Assembly (NCBI GenBank): GCA_002633025.1 | Contig: NMRB01000320.1 | Location: 220,247-284,246, forward strand | Reading direction: 5' to 3' | Source of the DNA: Notospermus geniculatus | Lineage: Eukaryota > Nemertea > Pilidiophora > Heteronemertea > Lineidae | DNA: 64,000 bases | Shown: one piece after another, positions 1-13,050 of the stretch | Position numbering within the stretch: the first letter of the stretch is position 1 | How the letters are laid out: every line of letters begins with the position of its first letter | The notes under the pieces: generated by a model | The model's database searches: none | What the model saw: only the letters and a program-made list of their open reading frames with translations | What the model was told of the DNA's origin: nothing | Made by a program: the position numbers and the translations under genes

Positions 1-496
1 CCCCCCCCCCCCCCAAAAGGCTGTCTTCCCCTCCCTGAGTGCAATCCTGCATGCGAACCTGAGCAAGTGATTGTGTCCTCAATTGCCACATGGTGGAATG
101 ATTTGTCATTTCCCTTGGTCTTGTCAGCTTACTGCAAGGCTGAGCAGGTGCATGACTTGCCACCAGATGGATTTATCTGATTATGATACAGTCACGTCTG
201 ATATAGGCAGACCCGAGTCGCCAGATGATGATCTTCTGCACTGGAGTAGCAGCCATTTACCTCAGGCTGTCTCTCCTCTGCATTAATTGACTTCCTACCT
301 GATCTGGAATTTACCAGATAGTAAGGGTGGAATGTCTCAATGTTGTTGACATTTTAGCACACGAAGTGCTGAAACTGCTATCCCATCTTGGGAATACTTC
401 TCCTTCTTCACATTTGAACAAAACTAAATGTCGAACATTTGAGCTGTATTTAGCCACTTTCAGACATTCACCTGCATTGTGTTAAAGGTAAATCAC

Positions 497-674
497 CAGG
501 CGCGGATCCAAGGGGGGCACACCCAGCCCGTGCCCCCTCTGTTTTGTGGAAAATCTTTAAAATTGACCGGGAAATTTCAAAATTTTGAAAGGATGTTAAA
601 ATTTGACCGAGGTTTTCCACGATGTGCTCTGGCAGCTGTGCCCCCTCTTTCCCATGATTCTGAATCTGCCCCTG
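497..674. repeat. Dispersed repeat, GGATCCAAGGGGGGC family, copy 1
   Basis: Begins with a GGATCCAAGGGGGGC-type end and closes with CCCCCTCTTTCCCA followed by a TCTGCCCCTG-type end. A related sequence lies at 60,820-60,994, with the same internal AAAATTGACCG stretches, and a more distant one at 12,414-12,598. The start and end are roughly complementary (GGGGG near one end, CCCCC near the other), as in a non-autonomous DNA element. No coding capacity is seen. Confidence 0.6.
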
Positions 675-807
675 ATCACCTCCAAATTTTTCTGCCATGC
701 AGAATTAATCGTTGATGTTGACAAGATTCTGTGTTAGTGAGATCTTGTGCACTTGAATTAGAAATCCAATGGTGAACTGTTTGGTGTTCGTGTGTAGTGT
801 CTTCCTA

Positions 808-983
808 AAGGCGCTGCTCCACTTGACAGTTTTCTCGCAGAAGTTGGGTCACAATGGGCAAGTCACCATTGTTTGTGTCCTGTCGGCTTACGCTGAGACC
901 AATGACACAAACAACAGCTCGCAGTTGACTTGCCCATTGTGAGCCAACTTCTGCGAAAAAACTGTCAAGTGGAGCAGCGCCTT
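808..983. mobile_element. Foldback MITE-like inverted repeat
   Basis: Arms 808-865 and 926-983 are near-perfect inverted copies of about 58 bases; the left arm starts AAGGCGCTGCTCCACTTGAC and the right arm ends with its complement. Inner bases also pair (TTGTTTGTGTC with GACACAAACAA). The whole unit could form one long hairpin. It has no coding content and resembles a non-autonomous foldback element. Confidence 0.7.
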
Positions 984-3900
984 ATAGTTCCAGTGGCCGT
1001 CACATAAACTGACCAAGTTTGTATTTCTTTCTCCATGGTGGATAGTACAGCTGACTTGTTTATATCTGGGCTGAAAGAGATGGCACCAAGTTGAAATAAA
1101 CATGCCAAAAAAAGCTCATTGAAATTTATCAACTCTATGGCCCCCTATCGAGATTTCGGTAACAATAGAAATCATACTTTATGAAATTGGCTTCTTTATT
1201 CAATGCAGTACTTTATGGAGGCAATACCTCGAGTGGTAGAGGATGGAATCTGTTTAGGATGCCAGGAATAATGGAAATAGATTTCAGAATCACAGTCTGT
1301 TGTCAGTTGTCATGGCAGTGTCATCCATGATGAGGTGGTCATGTGAACCTCCATGCAGATTAACATCTTGTTCAAAGAGGACAGTTGGCCAATGCTCCAC
1401 CACAAGAACTGATGAATTTTTCCTATGATTCATTGGACTTCTTTATGCATTACCATCTAAAGTGATTTGGCCATGGTGATGCTAGAAGCATGCTATAATT
1501 GGATCCAAAAAATCAGATGTCGATTAGAGGTGCATAAATCTGATGATCAACTAGCAGACGAGCTCGACCAAAAGGGGTTGTGCTCGTGACTCATTTGGAT
1601 GAACTGGTAGCCTCCCTGATCCATTTTCCTGCATGGGTATCTAAATTGCTCTTGTGGGCCTGATGGCTCCTTAATTGGCATCTTCAGGGATGGTTTATCA
1701 CTGCTTGCATGGCTTGATTGGCTCCGCCAATTTCCCGGAACATGGGAAATACGAGCTCTCCCAGCGGAAATGTTTCTTCGTATAAACGCTACTCAATTTT
1801 GCATCAGCATTCTGCTAGTTCCTTGGAGGAAAGGCAGTTCCGTATGGTACTCTACCGCTTCGCTAAATCTCCTGGGCTCTTTTTGAGGGAAAGATTTTGT
1901 CTTTAGTCTATTATCCATGCTGGACGTTCTTATTACTTTTGGATATCCCAAAGATTTTCCACAGAGATAATTTATTTGACTCAGTCATGCACGAGGTGAT
2001 GGGAGGATCATCCCCAGTCAAATGGAATGAAGGGAAGAATAAGAAAAACTGATGGCAAGAGAAATGATGAATATCCTAAATTCTGAAACATTACTCAGTT
2101 TATAGAGTGTATTTGTGATTCAGAAGTCGTAAATCCTGCATGTTGACAGTTTTGAATATAAAATTTGTTCATCGAAATTTTGTGTCTAGATTTCAGAGCA
2201 AATTCAGCTCCTGTTTTGTAGATTTGTGTACAGTATGCATAAAACAAGTGTTGAAACTTTACAAAAAAAAACAAACAAGCGTGACACTTGTTACCTGAAC
2301 TTGAGTTACTTTGGGGCGTAGTTCTTTACAAGGGCAATGCCATGCATACATGATTACATGCTCTCTGAGATTACTAATGACAACGTGCTTTCACCAACAG
2401 TTTGATTGTACTTGGTGTGTGATGATTACTGCTTTCCAATTGGAAATTGGCTACACTCGGCGAAGAAATGAAAAAAAGGAAAGAACTTATCCTAATGAGC
2501 TAGCTAGTCCAATTAGTATTGCAACGTATGGAGGGTTTCTTTAAGTGGTCATGAGACCATCTTAGGAACACTCATTAGTAGATATCCTGCAGGCTACGAA
2601 ATCGGAATGCTTGATATGGAGGCTGGGAGTGTGCCGACTTGGGTAATGTTGCAAATAGCAGCACGATGAGGAATCACGGCGTCTTATGTCAAAACATTGA
2701 GAGATATTTTGGTGGCGGGATTATAGAAAAACTCTGCTCGCTGTAAATTGAACACGCAGTTGGTCTCTTAAGTGCCTTCTGAAGGCTTTGCTGAGGAAAA
2801 AACCAGATGATGCCTGTCGTGAACCGGTAATGGGCCATCATCAATATGCCAAGCTTGAAGTTGACACTAAATGATTGGGTTGATCACAGAGTTGGTCTAC
2901 CCTTGAGGGTTTCAACCATGAATATGTAACTAACGACCGTTTTAATCCGTCGGAACCCACCTGTACATGGAGGAATCTTGTTGCTATGGTGATGGACGAT
3001 TTCCTTGGCGATGCCGGAAGTCCTTCAGGCCCTGTTGCAGAAAATCTGTTCAGTTCGTGAAAAACACTACCCTTCGTTCAGCCTGATAAATTCTGAACGT
3101 TATGATCGACATCGAAATTTCCTCAAGTTAGTGGGAAATGGTCCCCACATTTGCCTAGGTAAAGACGCTTTATGAAGATCTCCTTGTGACAAAGTTATTT
3201 CGAAAAGTCGTTAGTGGTATTCTCTGGTGTGCATCTTTGCCAGATCTTGAGTGTTAGGGGGGAAAGTGTTGAAAATGGCTGGCAGATGATCCATCAAAAT
3301 CGTATGTTAAGAAGGTCAATTGTAGAAAGAAAACAAAGCTTCTTTGATTGATTTTCCTTGTTTAATGTTACCAAATTGATCATCAATCCGAATCCCTATA
3401 TTGGTAAGCGATGTTCGGGGATCAAAACATCAGAGAGTGAGTGCCGTTAGACGTGACTTTAGGAAAGTTCGTTGTAAACATCGGTAGGTTCCAATATATT
3501 ACCTGGAAGATCATTTTGGTATCAGCTCCTGATTCGATACCTTTGCAGAGTCTGCCCCTCTTTTATCTCTGTATCATGTTCCCTGAAGGTGACTTACATG
3601 TATATAAGCTTACTTTGGCCTGGACAGTGATAAGGTTTTTATGCATGGATCCATTCTTTGGTATATCGTAGAGGATGCCATTGCAGGGGATGGCACAGAT
3701 TACGGCCAACCTTTGATACAGTGAGTAAACGGCATTTCAGCAAACCTTGTCTCGCCTATCGTCTATATTTTATAAGCTTACAAAGGGTTCGGCTGTGATG
3801 ACATTTAATTACTGAGTCATTTGTAGCCTACTTCTCACATCTATATTGATAGAAGATAGAGTGGAACAGAAAAGTGTGAATAAATCACACATGATCATTT

Positions 3901-5607
3901 GTAGTTGACTAGGGTTCGTAGCATTATGGCTTCACTTCAGAAGGCTGAAGAAATAAAATATGATAAAAATTTCTAAATGACGTACAGATTTGTATGTTGG
4001 ACTTTTCCAACTGATGGAATAGACAATGCTCTTGTTGATCACTGATTGTTGTATGAGGTCTGATGGTCGCCATCTTGAATTTGATTTCCATCAATTAACT
4101 TGAAAACGCTTTGAGCGATCAACCTGAAATTTATTTTGAGGGATTGTCCCTATGAGGGGAAAGTTCTTTTTAATTGCAAGCAACGCCGCACATCCAAGAT
4201 GGTGGCTATGGTGGCCATCTTGAATTTGGTGTCCATCAGATATCTTGAGAATGCTTTGAAGGATAAAGCTGAAATTTTTTGTGCGTGTTTGTCTCTATGA
4301 GGGGAAGGTTCCTTTTCAATGACCAGCACCACCGCTTCCCCCAAATGTACCATCTGGGCCTTGCCCACAAACAACATACGAGCCCGGGCATGTACCACGC
4401 TATGCATTGTTCTTGTCTATACAAATATTGCAACCCTCGCAGGTATGTTACCTGCAATTGTTGTCATGGAAATGATAATAGGGCCTATTTAGTACATCAG
4501 CATTGGAATTTCACCGATTTTGGGAATTTTAAGGATGAAGACAGAGTGTATATAGACAATCCCTCTCCCTTCAATCTTCTGATTCAAAGTGATTTCTCTG
4601 CTCTCTACCATTTACCCTGGACATCAGTAGCTTAGCATTTTATCACGTACTTCCCCAGTGAATGCACTCTATTCACTCTGCATAGCCTCCTGACATTTGA
4701 TCATTCGAAAAACTTCAACCCCTTTCGGGATTGTCAACTCTCAGGAGGTGAAATCTGAACTCAAAATACGGGGTTCAATTGCTTCGAGTCGGCATTTTAC
4801 ATTATCCCCAGGCACTCGCATCCGGTGACTTTTAAAATCTCTCGAGGATCTATTTTCCAATCTCCAAAACAAATGGTTGCCTTCTCCCACCCTCGTGTTC
4901 TTCACGGAGAATGGCCTCGCTGCTCTTTTCATAGCGGTTTGTGAACTTTGATGCTTTCTTAACTCCGACATCAAAGATGGCTGTTTTCACTTCTATTCGC
5001 GGCAGACATAACGCCTCATTCTTTATCAGCCTCCCGAGATCTCCAAAGTGATAATTCAGTGTGTTTCTTTTTAGTCGCGGTGTCAAAATGGAAATAGAAT
5101 GGTTCAATGCAAGCAGTAAAACACAGGAGACATGCCTCGATCTAATCTTCAACATAGGATATGGGATAGAGGCTCCACGTGTATGGGTGTACAATTACCA
5201 GAAACAGTTTTTTGTGTGCTCTCTGGGTAGCTGTCAACTCGTCACAATAATGCTACAAAATTGAACTCTTGAACTGTCATTATAAAAAACTACCTGTTCT
5301 CTTCACTCATCCATTAGCCTGCTACCCACCAAAAGTTTTTCCTATACCTGATTATGATGTGCAGCATGTAGACTAAAAACCCTCCAATTGGCAAGCTGAC
5401 ATCGCTAAGTGGCAGACAGAGGTAGATTGCCACACCAATGGGTATGGTGTGTGCTATGAATGACTATCGTACATTGCCAGTCCTCGCCATCATAGACTGT
5501 GGTCATTTTGGTGAAAACCAACATGTAGTGGTGAATTCGGTGGATATTGAATCGAAGGATGCGCGCCAGACAAGGCTTAGAAATACTGCAGCATTGGCAG
5601 GAACTGA

Positions 5608-5837
5608 TACAGTACAGGTCACAATTGACATCCCTAAATTCGCGTAAGTTACGCGTAAGTCACTCGTAACTTACGCAACAACTCACGAGCGTAACCTACG
5701 AGGTGAGTTACGCGAATTTCGCTAGGTACGCAATGATTTACGAGGCGAGTTACGCAGTGAGTTACGCGAAACCAAAGCCGTAAGTTACGCATAACTTACG
5801 CGAAGTTGTAGGGATGTCAATTGTGACCTGTACTGTA
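5608..5837. mobile_element. Tc1/mariner-like MITE with iterated GTAAGTTACGC interior
   Basis: A 230-base element with perfect 29-base terminal inverted repeats (5,608-5,636 and 5,809-5,837). The ends read TACAGTACAGGTCACAATTG, so the unit begins TA-CAGT and ends ACTG-TA, as expected for insertion at a TA dinucleotide by Tc1/mariner-type transposases. The interior is built from many forward and reverse versions of GTAAGTTACGC. No transposase is present. Confidence 0.75.
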
Positions 5838-6699
5838 GGTCAGTTTGTCTACCACAGCCAAGGTTGGATTTTAGCAACTAATTCTGAAACCACCGTAGCG
5901 TTGTCCTATTTTAGATGGACGTTTCCCATGATGTGATATAGGCTCGGTTCAATCAGAACACAATCTGTTGTGTATTAATAAATCAGTTGGCTGCATTGTC
6001 TCCGCGATGTCAGAGATTTGTTGTTATTGGTTCATAAATTATGAAGAGGTGATTATAGGCGTCGGCGGTATATGCAGCCCTTCGTTATTTTGGTGTTGGA
6101 ATTCGTATTCTGTTGTGGACGTTAACAGATAGCATTAAAGACAAACATCAGCTACTCCTGGTGAAAAAGTGGCCCAAGATGGGCTAAATTTCAAAATACT
6201 CTTCACATTAGTTCACCCCATTCACAGTTTGGCTTTTACAGGCGTCACTATGACTTAAAACAAAAAGCGTAATTCAGCTGCTACCACTACCTTAGAAATT
6301 GTCATCAAACATTAATCATGCAGATTATATTTGTCAAACCTGCCACTCCTTTCAACAATCCTTGATGAATTTTTCAACAAAGGTAGTGTGTTTCAAACAA
6401 ATGTTAGCCTTATTTTTCTGTTTGCTGTTCGTGACTATCAGATGCGCAGCTGTAGCCCGTTTGTGGACATTGAATATGGACATTATTTTGTGCTAGTGGA
6501 CACAATGCAACATGAATTGGAATATTGGTTCGGTTTGCAGAGTGACTTCGTGAGTGGGAATGGAAGCAGAGTTGGGTTGCTTGTTCTTACAGGCACTACA
6601 TTTTGGTCACAATACTGATTTTGGTTAGTCTCGGATCCATGGCACTCATTCTAGGCCTGCTCATAAAGGGGGGATAAAGGTAGTACCAAAAATATACTC

Positions 6700-6809
6700 A
6701 AATATGAACCCTAAAATTAGTGACATGGCGAGCCAATATGACTAAGTAAAATAAACAATTATGTTTATGTATGTAAATATGAACCCTAAAATTAGTGACA
6801 TGGCGAGCC
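6700..6809 (+). repeat. Direct repeat of 35 bases, two copies
   Basis: The words beginning AAATATGAACCCTAAAATTA at 6,700-6,734 and 6,775-6,809 match over 35 bases, 75 bases apart, with AT-rich sequence between. This is a short local duplication. Confidence 0.7.
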
Positions 6810-7097
6810 GTTATCATTTTGAATGTAGAAATTGACACTTTATAATGTTTAATACACCTAAACATATATTTTCAATGTTAGAAAACAGATATTTGCCAGT
6901 GTGGTTTAATTGATGTGCAGCAGCCTTTATTGATTTTAAGTAGGTGTTTGGTGTTATTGAAAAATATCCTCATATATTGCCTGAAACCATGCAGGAGTCC
7001 TGGTAATCACATTAAAAATATGTCTGGGTGGTCATATGATGAGAATCAATTTCTATTTCTAAAAGATATAAACTCCTCTCTTTAATTGATTTGAAAA

Positions 7098-7408
7098 GAT
7101 CAGATTTTGGGCTTTTCATCTAAAGATCAATCCATCGTCATCTTGATAAAGATCAGATTTGGGGCTTTTCATCTAAAGATCAATCTGTCATCAACTTGAT
7201 AAAGATCAGATTTGGGGCTATCTAAAGATCAATCCGTCATCATCTTGATAAAGATCGAATTTTGGGCTTTTCATCCAAAGATCAATCTGTCATCATCTTG
7301 ATAAAGATCAGATTTTGGGCTTTTTCATCAAAATTTAAGCCGTCGTCATCTTGATAAAGATCAGCAGATTTTTGGCTTTTCATCTGAAGATCAATCTGTC
7401 ATCATCTT
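7098..7408 (+). repeat. Minisatellite, about 53-base unit, six copies
   Basis: Units starting GATCAGATTTTGGGC or a variant occur at 7,098, 7,151, 7,204, 7,253, 7,305 and 7,359. Each contains an AAAGATCAATC word and a CATCATCTTGATAAA word. Copies differ by substitutions and small deletions. Confidence 0.85.
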
Positions 7409-7625
7409 CAGCATTGTCCAAATAGTTCATCTTCATTGTCATCATAACCATTACAATCACATTATCACCATTCTTATCAATGAAATTTTTATGATCCACC
7501 GCCATCATCACCATCAAATGTCCTCATCCATCTGATCATCATCATCGCACATTGTCATCCCCATTCTTATCGACATTATCATCATCACAAGCAAATCCAT
7601 TGCCACCACCATTGTCATTAATTTT
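7409..7625 (+). repeat. CAT/ATC-rich low-complexity tract
   Basis: Imperfect runs of CATCATCATC, ATCACCATTATCATC and similar triplets continue from the preceding minisatellite. This is simple-sequence DNA with no coding sense. Confidence 0.75.
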
Positions 7626-8697
7626 AACCAATTTCTTTTCTTTTCTAATGTCTTATCCAGTTTATTTCAGTTTTTAGTAAAAACGGATTACACTTATGCC
7701 CAAATGTAACATTTAAGCTCTTCACTCTTCATCTTGATTTCCCAATGACATTAATTTTTTTCCAAACTGGGCTGCATGCAGAGTCATGTTTTTCCATATA
7801 TTTGAGGGTCACTTCAAATGCACATTACATGAACTGCTGGTTCCTCTTTTAGTTTTACACTTCTCATTGTACCTCATCAACAAGAAGCAAACTCATTCAC
7901 ATCTGCTAAAAATCAAGGTTTAATCATACATGTACACCATTTTCTGCTCCTGTCCACTTCGGACTTATCACAATTTATAAAGGTACAAGGTTTTCATATG
8001 AAACTGAATTGCCCCGATTTTCAATTTATTTACAAATAAGGAAACAGTTCCTAAGGCTATTCAGGACTTTAAGTGCAGTAAATGTGGAATTCACCGGTTT
8101 ATTTGTGGTGAACCTTACTTTGTGTCCCATTCCACCAGAAGTGAAGATAAAACTTTGATACACAACATCAGAAATTCTCCTCATTTCTTTCATGGAGTTT
8201 CGATTGGAAATCAAAACTGTGTCCCACTCTGTTTAATTCAGTGTACTTCCTGTGATAAATATACTCCTCATGGTAAAACATTTCCTATTCAAGCTGCCAA
8301 TATAAAATCTCGCTCAATCCATTTTCTATTCTCTGTCTATGATTAATGACTGTTTGGTTCTTTATGAGATATTGATTGAACACCATCGAACAACATGATA
8401 AGATATGCTTCATTCTCTGTCTACAACATGTTTGAAAAGCAAATCTACTTAATGTTTGTCAAGTCCTGGTAATGGGTAAAATCAACAGTGTTTAAAGTGA
8501 CTGAATTGAGTAATACGGTACGAATAGGGGCAGACGAACTACTATTTTCCCAGAAATCAATCAAATGTGCTGTTGCAATTACTGCATATTGCTTAAATTG
8601 TGCTTGTATAAATTTCAGTAAACATAAAAAAGCCATCTCGTGGCTAACACTCAGATCAATTTTCTGAAATAAACGAAGCAAGACAAAAATATCCCTG

Positions 8698-9248
8698 TGG
8701 ATCCATATTCATAAAACTACTTAAGTCTAAGTGTGGCACTTATTCTTTGTTAACACAAAGGATAAGTGTCACACTTAGACTTAAGTAGTTTTATGATGGG
8801 CCCATATTCATAAAACTACTTAAGTCTAAGTGTGACACTTATCCTTTGTCTGACTGTAAAACTAGGCCCATATTCATAAAACTACATGTACTTAAGTCTA
8901 ATTGTGGCAGTTATCCTTTGTTCAACACAAAAGATGTGTCACACTTTGACTTAAGTATGTTTATGAATATGGACCGAGGGTCCCATATTCATAAAACTAC
9001 TTAAGTGTAAGTGTGACACTTATCCTTTGTTCAACACAAAAGATACATGTAAGTATCACACTTTGACTTGAGTATGTTAATGAATATGGCCCCCAGGGGC
9101 CGTATGCATAAAACATCTTAAGTGTAAAATTTCCCTTAAACTATTGTTCCAAACAAAAGGTAAGGGAAATTTTATGCATACGGCCCCAGGGCCCATATTC
9201 ATAAAACTACTTAAGTCGAAGTATGTTTACATGCATGAATATGGACCC
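8698..9248. mobile_element. Cluster of short hairpin MITEs (CCCATATTCATAAAACTACT family)
   Basis: At least five tandem or nested copies of a roughly 105-base palindromic element, each starting CCCATATTCATAAAACTACT and ending with a version of the complement. Complete copies lie near 8,700-8,798, 8,866-8,974 and 8,982-9,092; truncated ones near 8,808-8,870 and 9,188-9,248. A different hairpin with GGGGCCGTATGCATAAAA ends sits at 9,096-9,186. A further full copy lies at 39,607-39,713. Each copy is almost entirely self-complementary and has no coding content. Confidence 0.8.
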
Positions 9249-10943
9249 TGGCTAATGATGTTGCTTGACATAAAGAAATTACTTGGAATTTTACGAACAT
9301 ATTTGCCACATTGCCAACAGATTGATTTCTGGGACATCTGGCATTTACCCGGTATATATATATTTTCTTTGATTTGTTAAGAGTTCCTGGTACGGTACCA
9401 TACATCATCTTTTCTCACAGCATGGCATTTCCGATTACTGTAATTGGTCTTTTTATAGTCATCATCCTATTTGTGGTAAGAGATACCATGCTGGTAATGT
9501 GGGTTTTCTTGTAAATCGCTAGAGTTGAGCTGGGCCTTTCTGAGGCGAATGAGTAAATCCCAGTGATGGGCACTGATGGGAAAAGCCAATTTCACCAAAC
9601 CTTCTTTGTGGGCAATGAGAATTTCTTTATCCTTGATACAAAGAATGTGACAAGGTAAAGACACACACAAAGCAATATAGGCTACATGTACCAGGGCTTT
9701 CATTAACTTTTTCCCTACATGGGTCATGACTTCCACAATTTTTTCATGGAAGTCAAAGTGGGAAGATGGTAGGGTCTTTAGAATTCCAGCAATTCTTTTT
9801 CGGGGTCATGACTTCTTGTTATATTTTACTGGGTTCTAATCGTCCCTTCCTTTGTTGCTACCGGTGCAGCGCTCGAGCCAGGAGTGCGTGGTTGCCATGG
9901 GCAAAGGGAATCACCAGTTCTATATTCACCTCCGCTCTAACAAGGATTCGGCGTGTTGAAGAAAATTTGGCCACGCACGACTTTCAATATCTTGATACCT
10001 GCGTTAGCCGGGGTCCTACTGGCGTAATGGGACTTCAACACTTTCTCTATCAGCGTATCATCAAATTTACCTGCGTTTTTGAGACTTCAGAGTTATTTAT
10101 ATTTGCGTCATTTGTGTAGTTTACATGCGTAATAGACGCCATACGCAGGCTTAGTGAAAGCCCTGATGTACAATGGGCTGACCTCCAGTTGGATGCAGGT
10201 TGTGTTCACACATTGGTGCATCAGATAAGCCTTTTGTCCATGCAAAGTGATGTGATTGTGAAGTGCTGTGCAACTTCCTGGCACTCTATAAACGTAAATG
10301 AGTTGTGTAACGTCTCATGAAATGTGGAGAATCTGATTATGACATCTTTCTCAGTTGAGCAAAAGGATTAAAAGAATCAAACAAGATCATGATATCGGCA
10401 TCTTCAGATATTTCTTCGTGTTGTTTTTACTTAACACAAGTAACTGCACGCAAATCATATTTTGCCCCTGGTATCAGAGCCTTTGTCATTAGTGCAGAAA
10501 ATGCTGAACTGCCATCAAAGCCCACTTCTTCCCTGACAAAAGAGTATATTTCCTCGTGTGAAATTATATTATCTTGCACTTGTAAAAACCAATAATAACG
10601 CGTAATGTTGCTTAAGAAGAGAACTAGAGGATTCCTGATGCCGTGTTATTTTATCTTTGATCTCTGTATGTCCGATATTAACTTCAGGTATCTTGTTTTT
10701 TATCTAAGGGTGGTGCAAAATGTGCTTTTCCAAATGAACAGACGTTCAGTAGAAGGCGAGGATATTTGTTTTCTACTTTCTAGACGTTTGATATGTTCTG
10801 ATTATGTCTAATGGTGCAAAGAATGTTTGGCTCCATTTCTGCAGAGATCGTGTGGAGAAGCTCAGAATCGTCCTGTAGATTTTTATGCGCTACAGTTGAC
10901 AATCTCGTCACATGCTGGTGAGGTAATTAGTGGGAGGCTGCCT

Positions 10944-11077
10944 GTTAGCGGTCCTAGAACGTCGCAAAATTTGACGTCACAGACGTAAGCCATGGCATCC
11001 ACGTCATTATGGATGACGTTGTGGCGTGCATTTCTTCTCTGTGACTTCAAATTTCATGACATCCTAGGACCGCTAAC
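10944..11077. mobile_element. Foldback element with GTTAGCGGTCCTAG ends
   Basis: A 134-base unit begins GTTAGCGGTCCTAGAACGTC and ends GACATCCTAGGACCGCTAAC. Inner parts (TTTGACGTCACAGA and TCTGTGACTTCAAA) also pair, so nearly the whole unit is an imperfect hairpin. It is non-coding. Confidence 0.7.
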
Positions 11078-11548
11078 TGGTGGTGGCCTCTTAACGTCAG
11101 TAAGTCTGCCATTGACAATAAATGTATTTGCGCTTGTAAAAACAGATCTAAGAATTTGATTGGTTCAAATGCTGCAGCTCAACTCTGGTGGTGTTTGTAT
11201 AAAATTAGCAAATGGTCAACCATTTCATCTGTAATGTAAATATTGTAATTTATTGATCAGTGATTTGAAATTTTTTTGTAAATCAGAAATCTGCAGAGCT
11301 ACATCTGTTTAGCCCATCATATAAAGACACAAGGGTTAAATTCTTCAGGGGGTTACCTTGAATGCCCTGTTGACTGGCTGATATTACAAAGAGTCATTTT
11401 GGTTTGACCAAAGTCAAAATGCTCAGATTTGATTGTGAGCCAAAATACAAGGAGCTAGGGGGCGTGAACAAGTGAATAAAATGTTTACATAACAAAGTGG
11501 TGCATGGCAAACAGGTCTGTACGTCTGCAGATTTCTTTATTTCAATTA

Positions 11549-11738
11549 TGAGGCGGCTTAGGAAAACACGTTGGATGTCAAATTTGAGGAAAGTGCTGAT
11601 GGCTTTGTTGAACTTGCACATTTCAATGGCTGAAATGAATTTCATAACAGCTAAACTGTAGCAGATCAATACCCAGGTAATCTGCCAGCCCTTGTTGATC
11701 ATCCAGCGACATCCAACGGGTTTTCCTATGCCGCCTCA
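11549..11738. mobile_element. MITE, TGAGGCGGC terminal-repeat family, copy 1
   Basis: A 190-base element with terminal inverted repeats of about 30 bases, TGAGGCGGCTTAGGAAAAC at the left and GTTTTCCTATGCCGCCTCA at the right, flanked on both sides by CAATTA. Related copies lie at 51,042-51,218 and 61,151-61,354, both on the far side of the window around the nuclear receptor gene. The shared interior includes CATTTCAATGGCTGAAATG. Confidence 0.8.
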
Positions 11739-12413
11739 CAATTATCTTGACAATATTTCTCCCACTCCACAGTAGCTATCCTGATATTCAAGGAGATTGT
11801 ATTGTAATGACCACATGTATATCAATTGTTCTGTTTTCCAGTGTTTTCCTGGCTACTGGACGATGACGTCCAGCTTACAGGTAAAATACCAGTGGACCTA
11901 ATCTCACATTTTTTTCACCATGCAATCACATTAAGTTATGTACAACTACTATGGTAGAATCTAGAGATATTCATTTCAAACATGTTTGCAAAAATCCTGC
12001 ACGTTTCATGGATATGAAATATAAACAGGACATAATGTAAACAAGGAATTGCTGTTAATGGTATAGTGTTTCTAATGATGTAGATTTTAGCAAAAACATT
12101 CCAGTGGTTGTTTCCCCGATGATATTCTTGCAATGCAAAACACGTCTTGTCGTTTATCAACATTCCGTCGCCTGGTACATGTAAATTCCCATGATCCAAC
12201 CCAATTTGAATGCAATTTTCTTTAAATGCATCAAAATAGTTTTCGCGCATTTGCTGTGGATGAAGTTTGTATATAATAGTTTTACTACTCCAAGAATTTG
12301 GTCATGGTGCAGAACTATGTGCTGAAATATATCAAACATGAAATGATTTGTTTGAAAAGAATCGGCTGATTTCAGTATAAAACCAAGTTGGATTTGTCGT
12401 GGATGCCAATTTC

Positions 12414-12598
12414 ACCAGGGGTGGATCCAGGATTTCCGAAAGGGGGTCTGCCGCGGGGCCTCCGAGAAAATTTTTGAAAAAGCCTTTTTCGAAAATTTTC
12501 TAAGGGATGCTAAATATGCATTTTCCAAGCATCCATGAGGCAAAAAAAACCATCACTCTGCCGCCATACGCGCCGGCACCCCCTTAACTCCGCCACTG
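12414..12598. repeat. Dispersed repeat, GGATCC...CCGCCACTG type
   Basis: Starts GGGGTGGATCCAGGATTTCC and ends CCCCTTAACTCCGCCACTG, the same arrangement as the repeats at 497-674 and 60,820-60,994. The two ends are partly complementary. Non-coding. Confidence 0.55.
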
Positions 12599-12691
12599 TT
12601 CAAAATGCATATTACTCGCATCCTTCCTGTTGCCAGGGTATAAGGGATATGGAGGGGTTGTCTGTACCAAAATTCCAGATGAGAGGTGGAT

Positions 12692-13050
12692 TGAACCCCT
12701 TGCAGCTACTACCGGTATATGGCACGGCTTAAGCCACCGGCCATGGAGGATTTCCTTTATGGCCTAGTGGTTAAGCGCGTTGGCCTTGGCGCTAAAAGTT
12801 AAGCAATGGAGAGCGTGATCACCTTCCCAGTTGAATCTGGAAGTGTAGTTCAGGACTGAGACGCAGAGTGGCGCTAAGTGACTCGAGGACGAGTCATCTC
12901 TGTCCGAAGGGGGAGATGGTGCAAAATTGACCCCCTTGCAGCTATGGCACGGCTTAACCCGCCGGCCATGGAGGATTTCCTTTATGGCCTAGCGGTTAGC
13001 GCGTTGGCCTCGGCGATAAAAGTTAAGCAATGGAGAGTACGATCACCACG
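12692..13050 (+). repeat. tRNA-derived SINE-like sequence, duplicated in tandem
   Basis: A segment of about 120 bases occurs at 12,692-12,823 and again at 12,928-13,048. It carries TGGCCTAGTGGTTAAGCGCG, which resembles a tRNA D-arm and pol III A box, followed at about the right distance in copy 1 by GTTGAATCTGG, a degenerate B box. The second copy has small deletions and ends before a recognisable B box. I read it as a tRNA-derived SINE duplicated locally. Confidence 0.55.

Noticed and set aside
4279-4635. 118-codon open frame on the + strand (MCVFVSMRGRF...)
   Set aside because: It overlaps antisense frames, is rich in Cys/His/Tyr without a regular zinc-binding pattern, and has no recognisable domain or splice signals in context.
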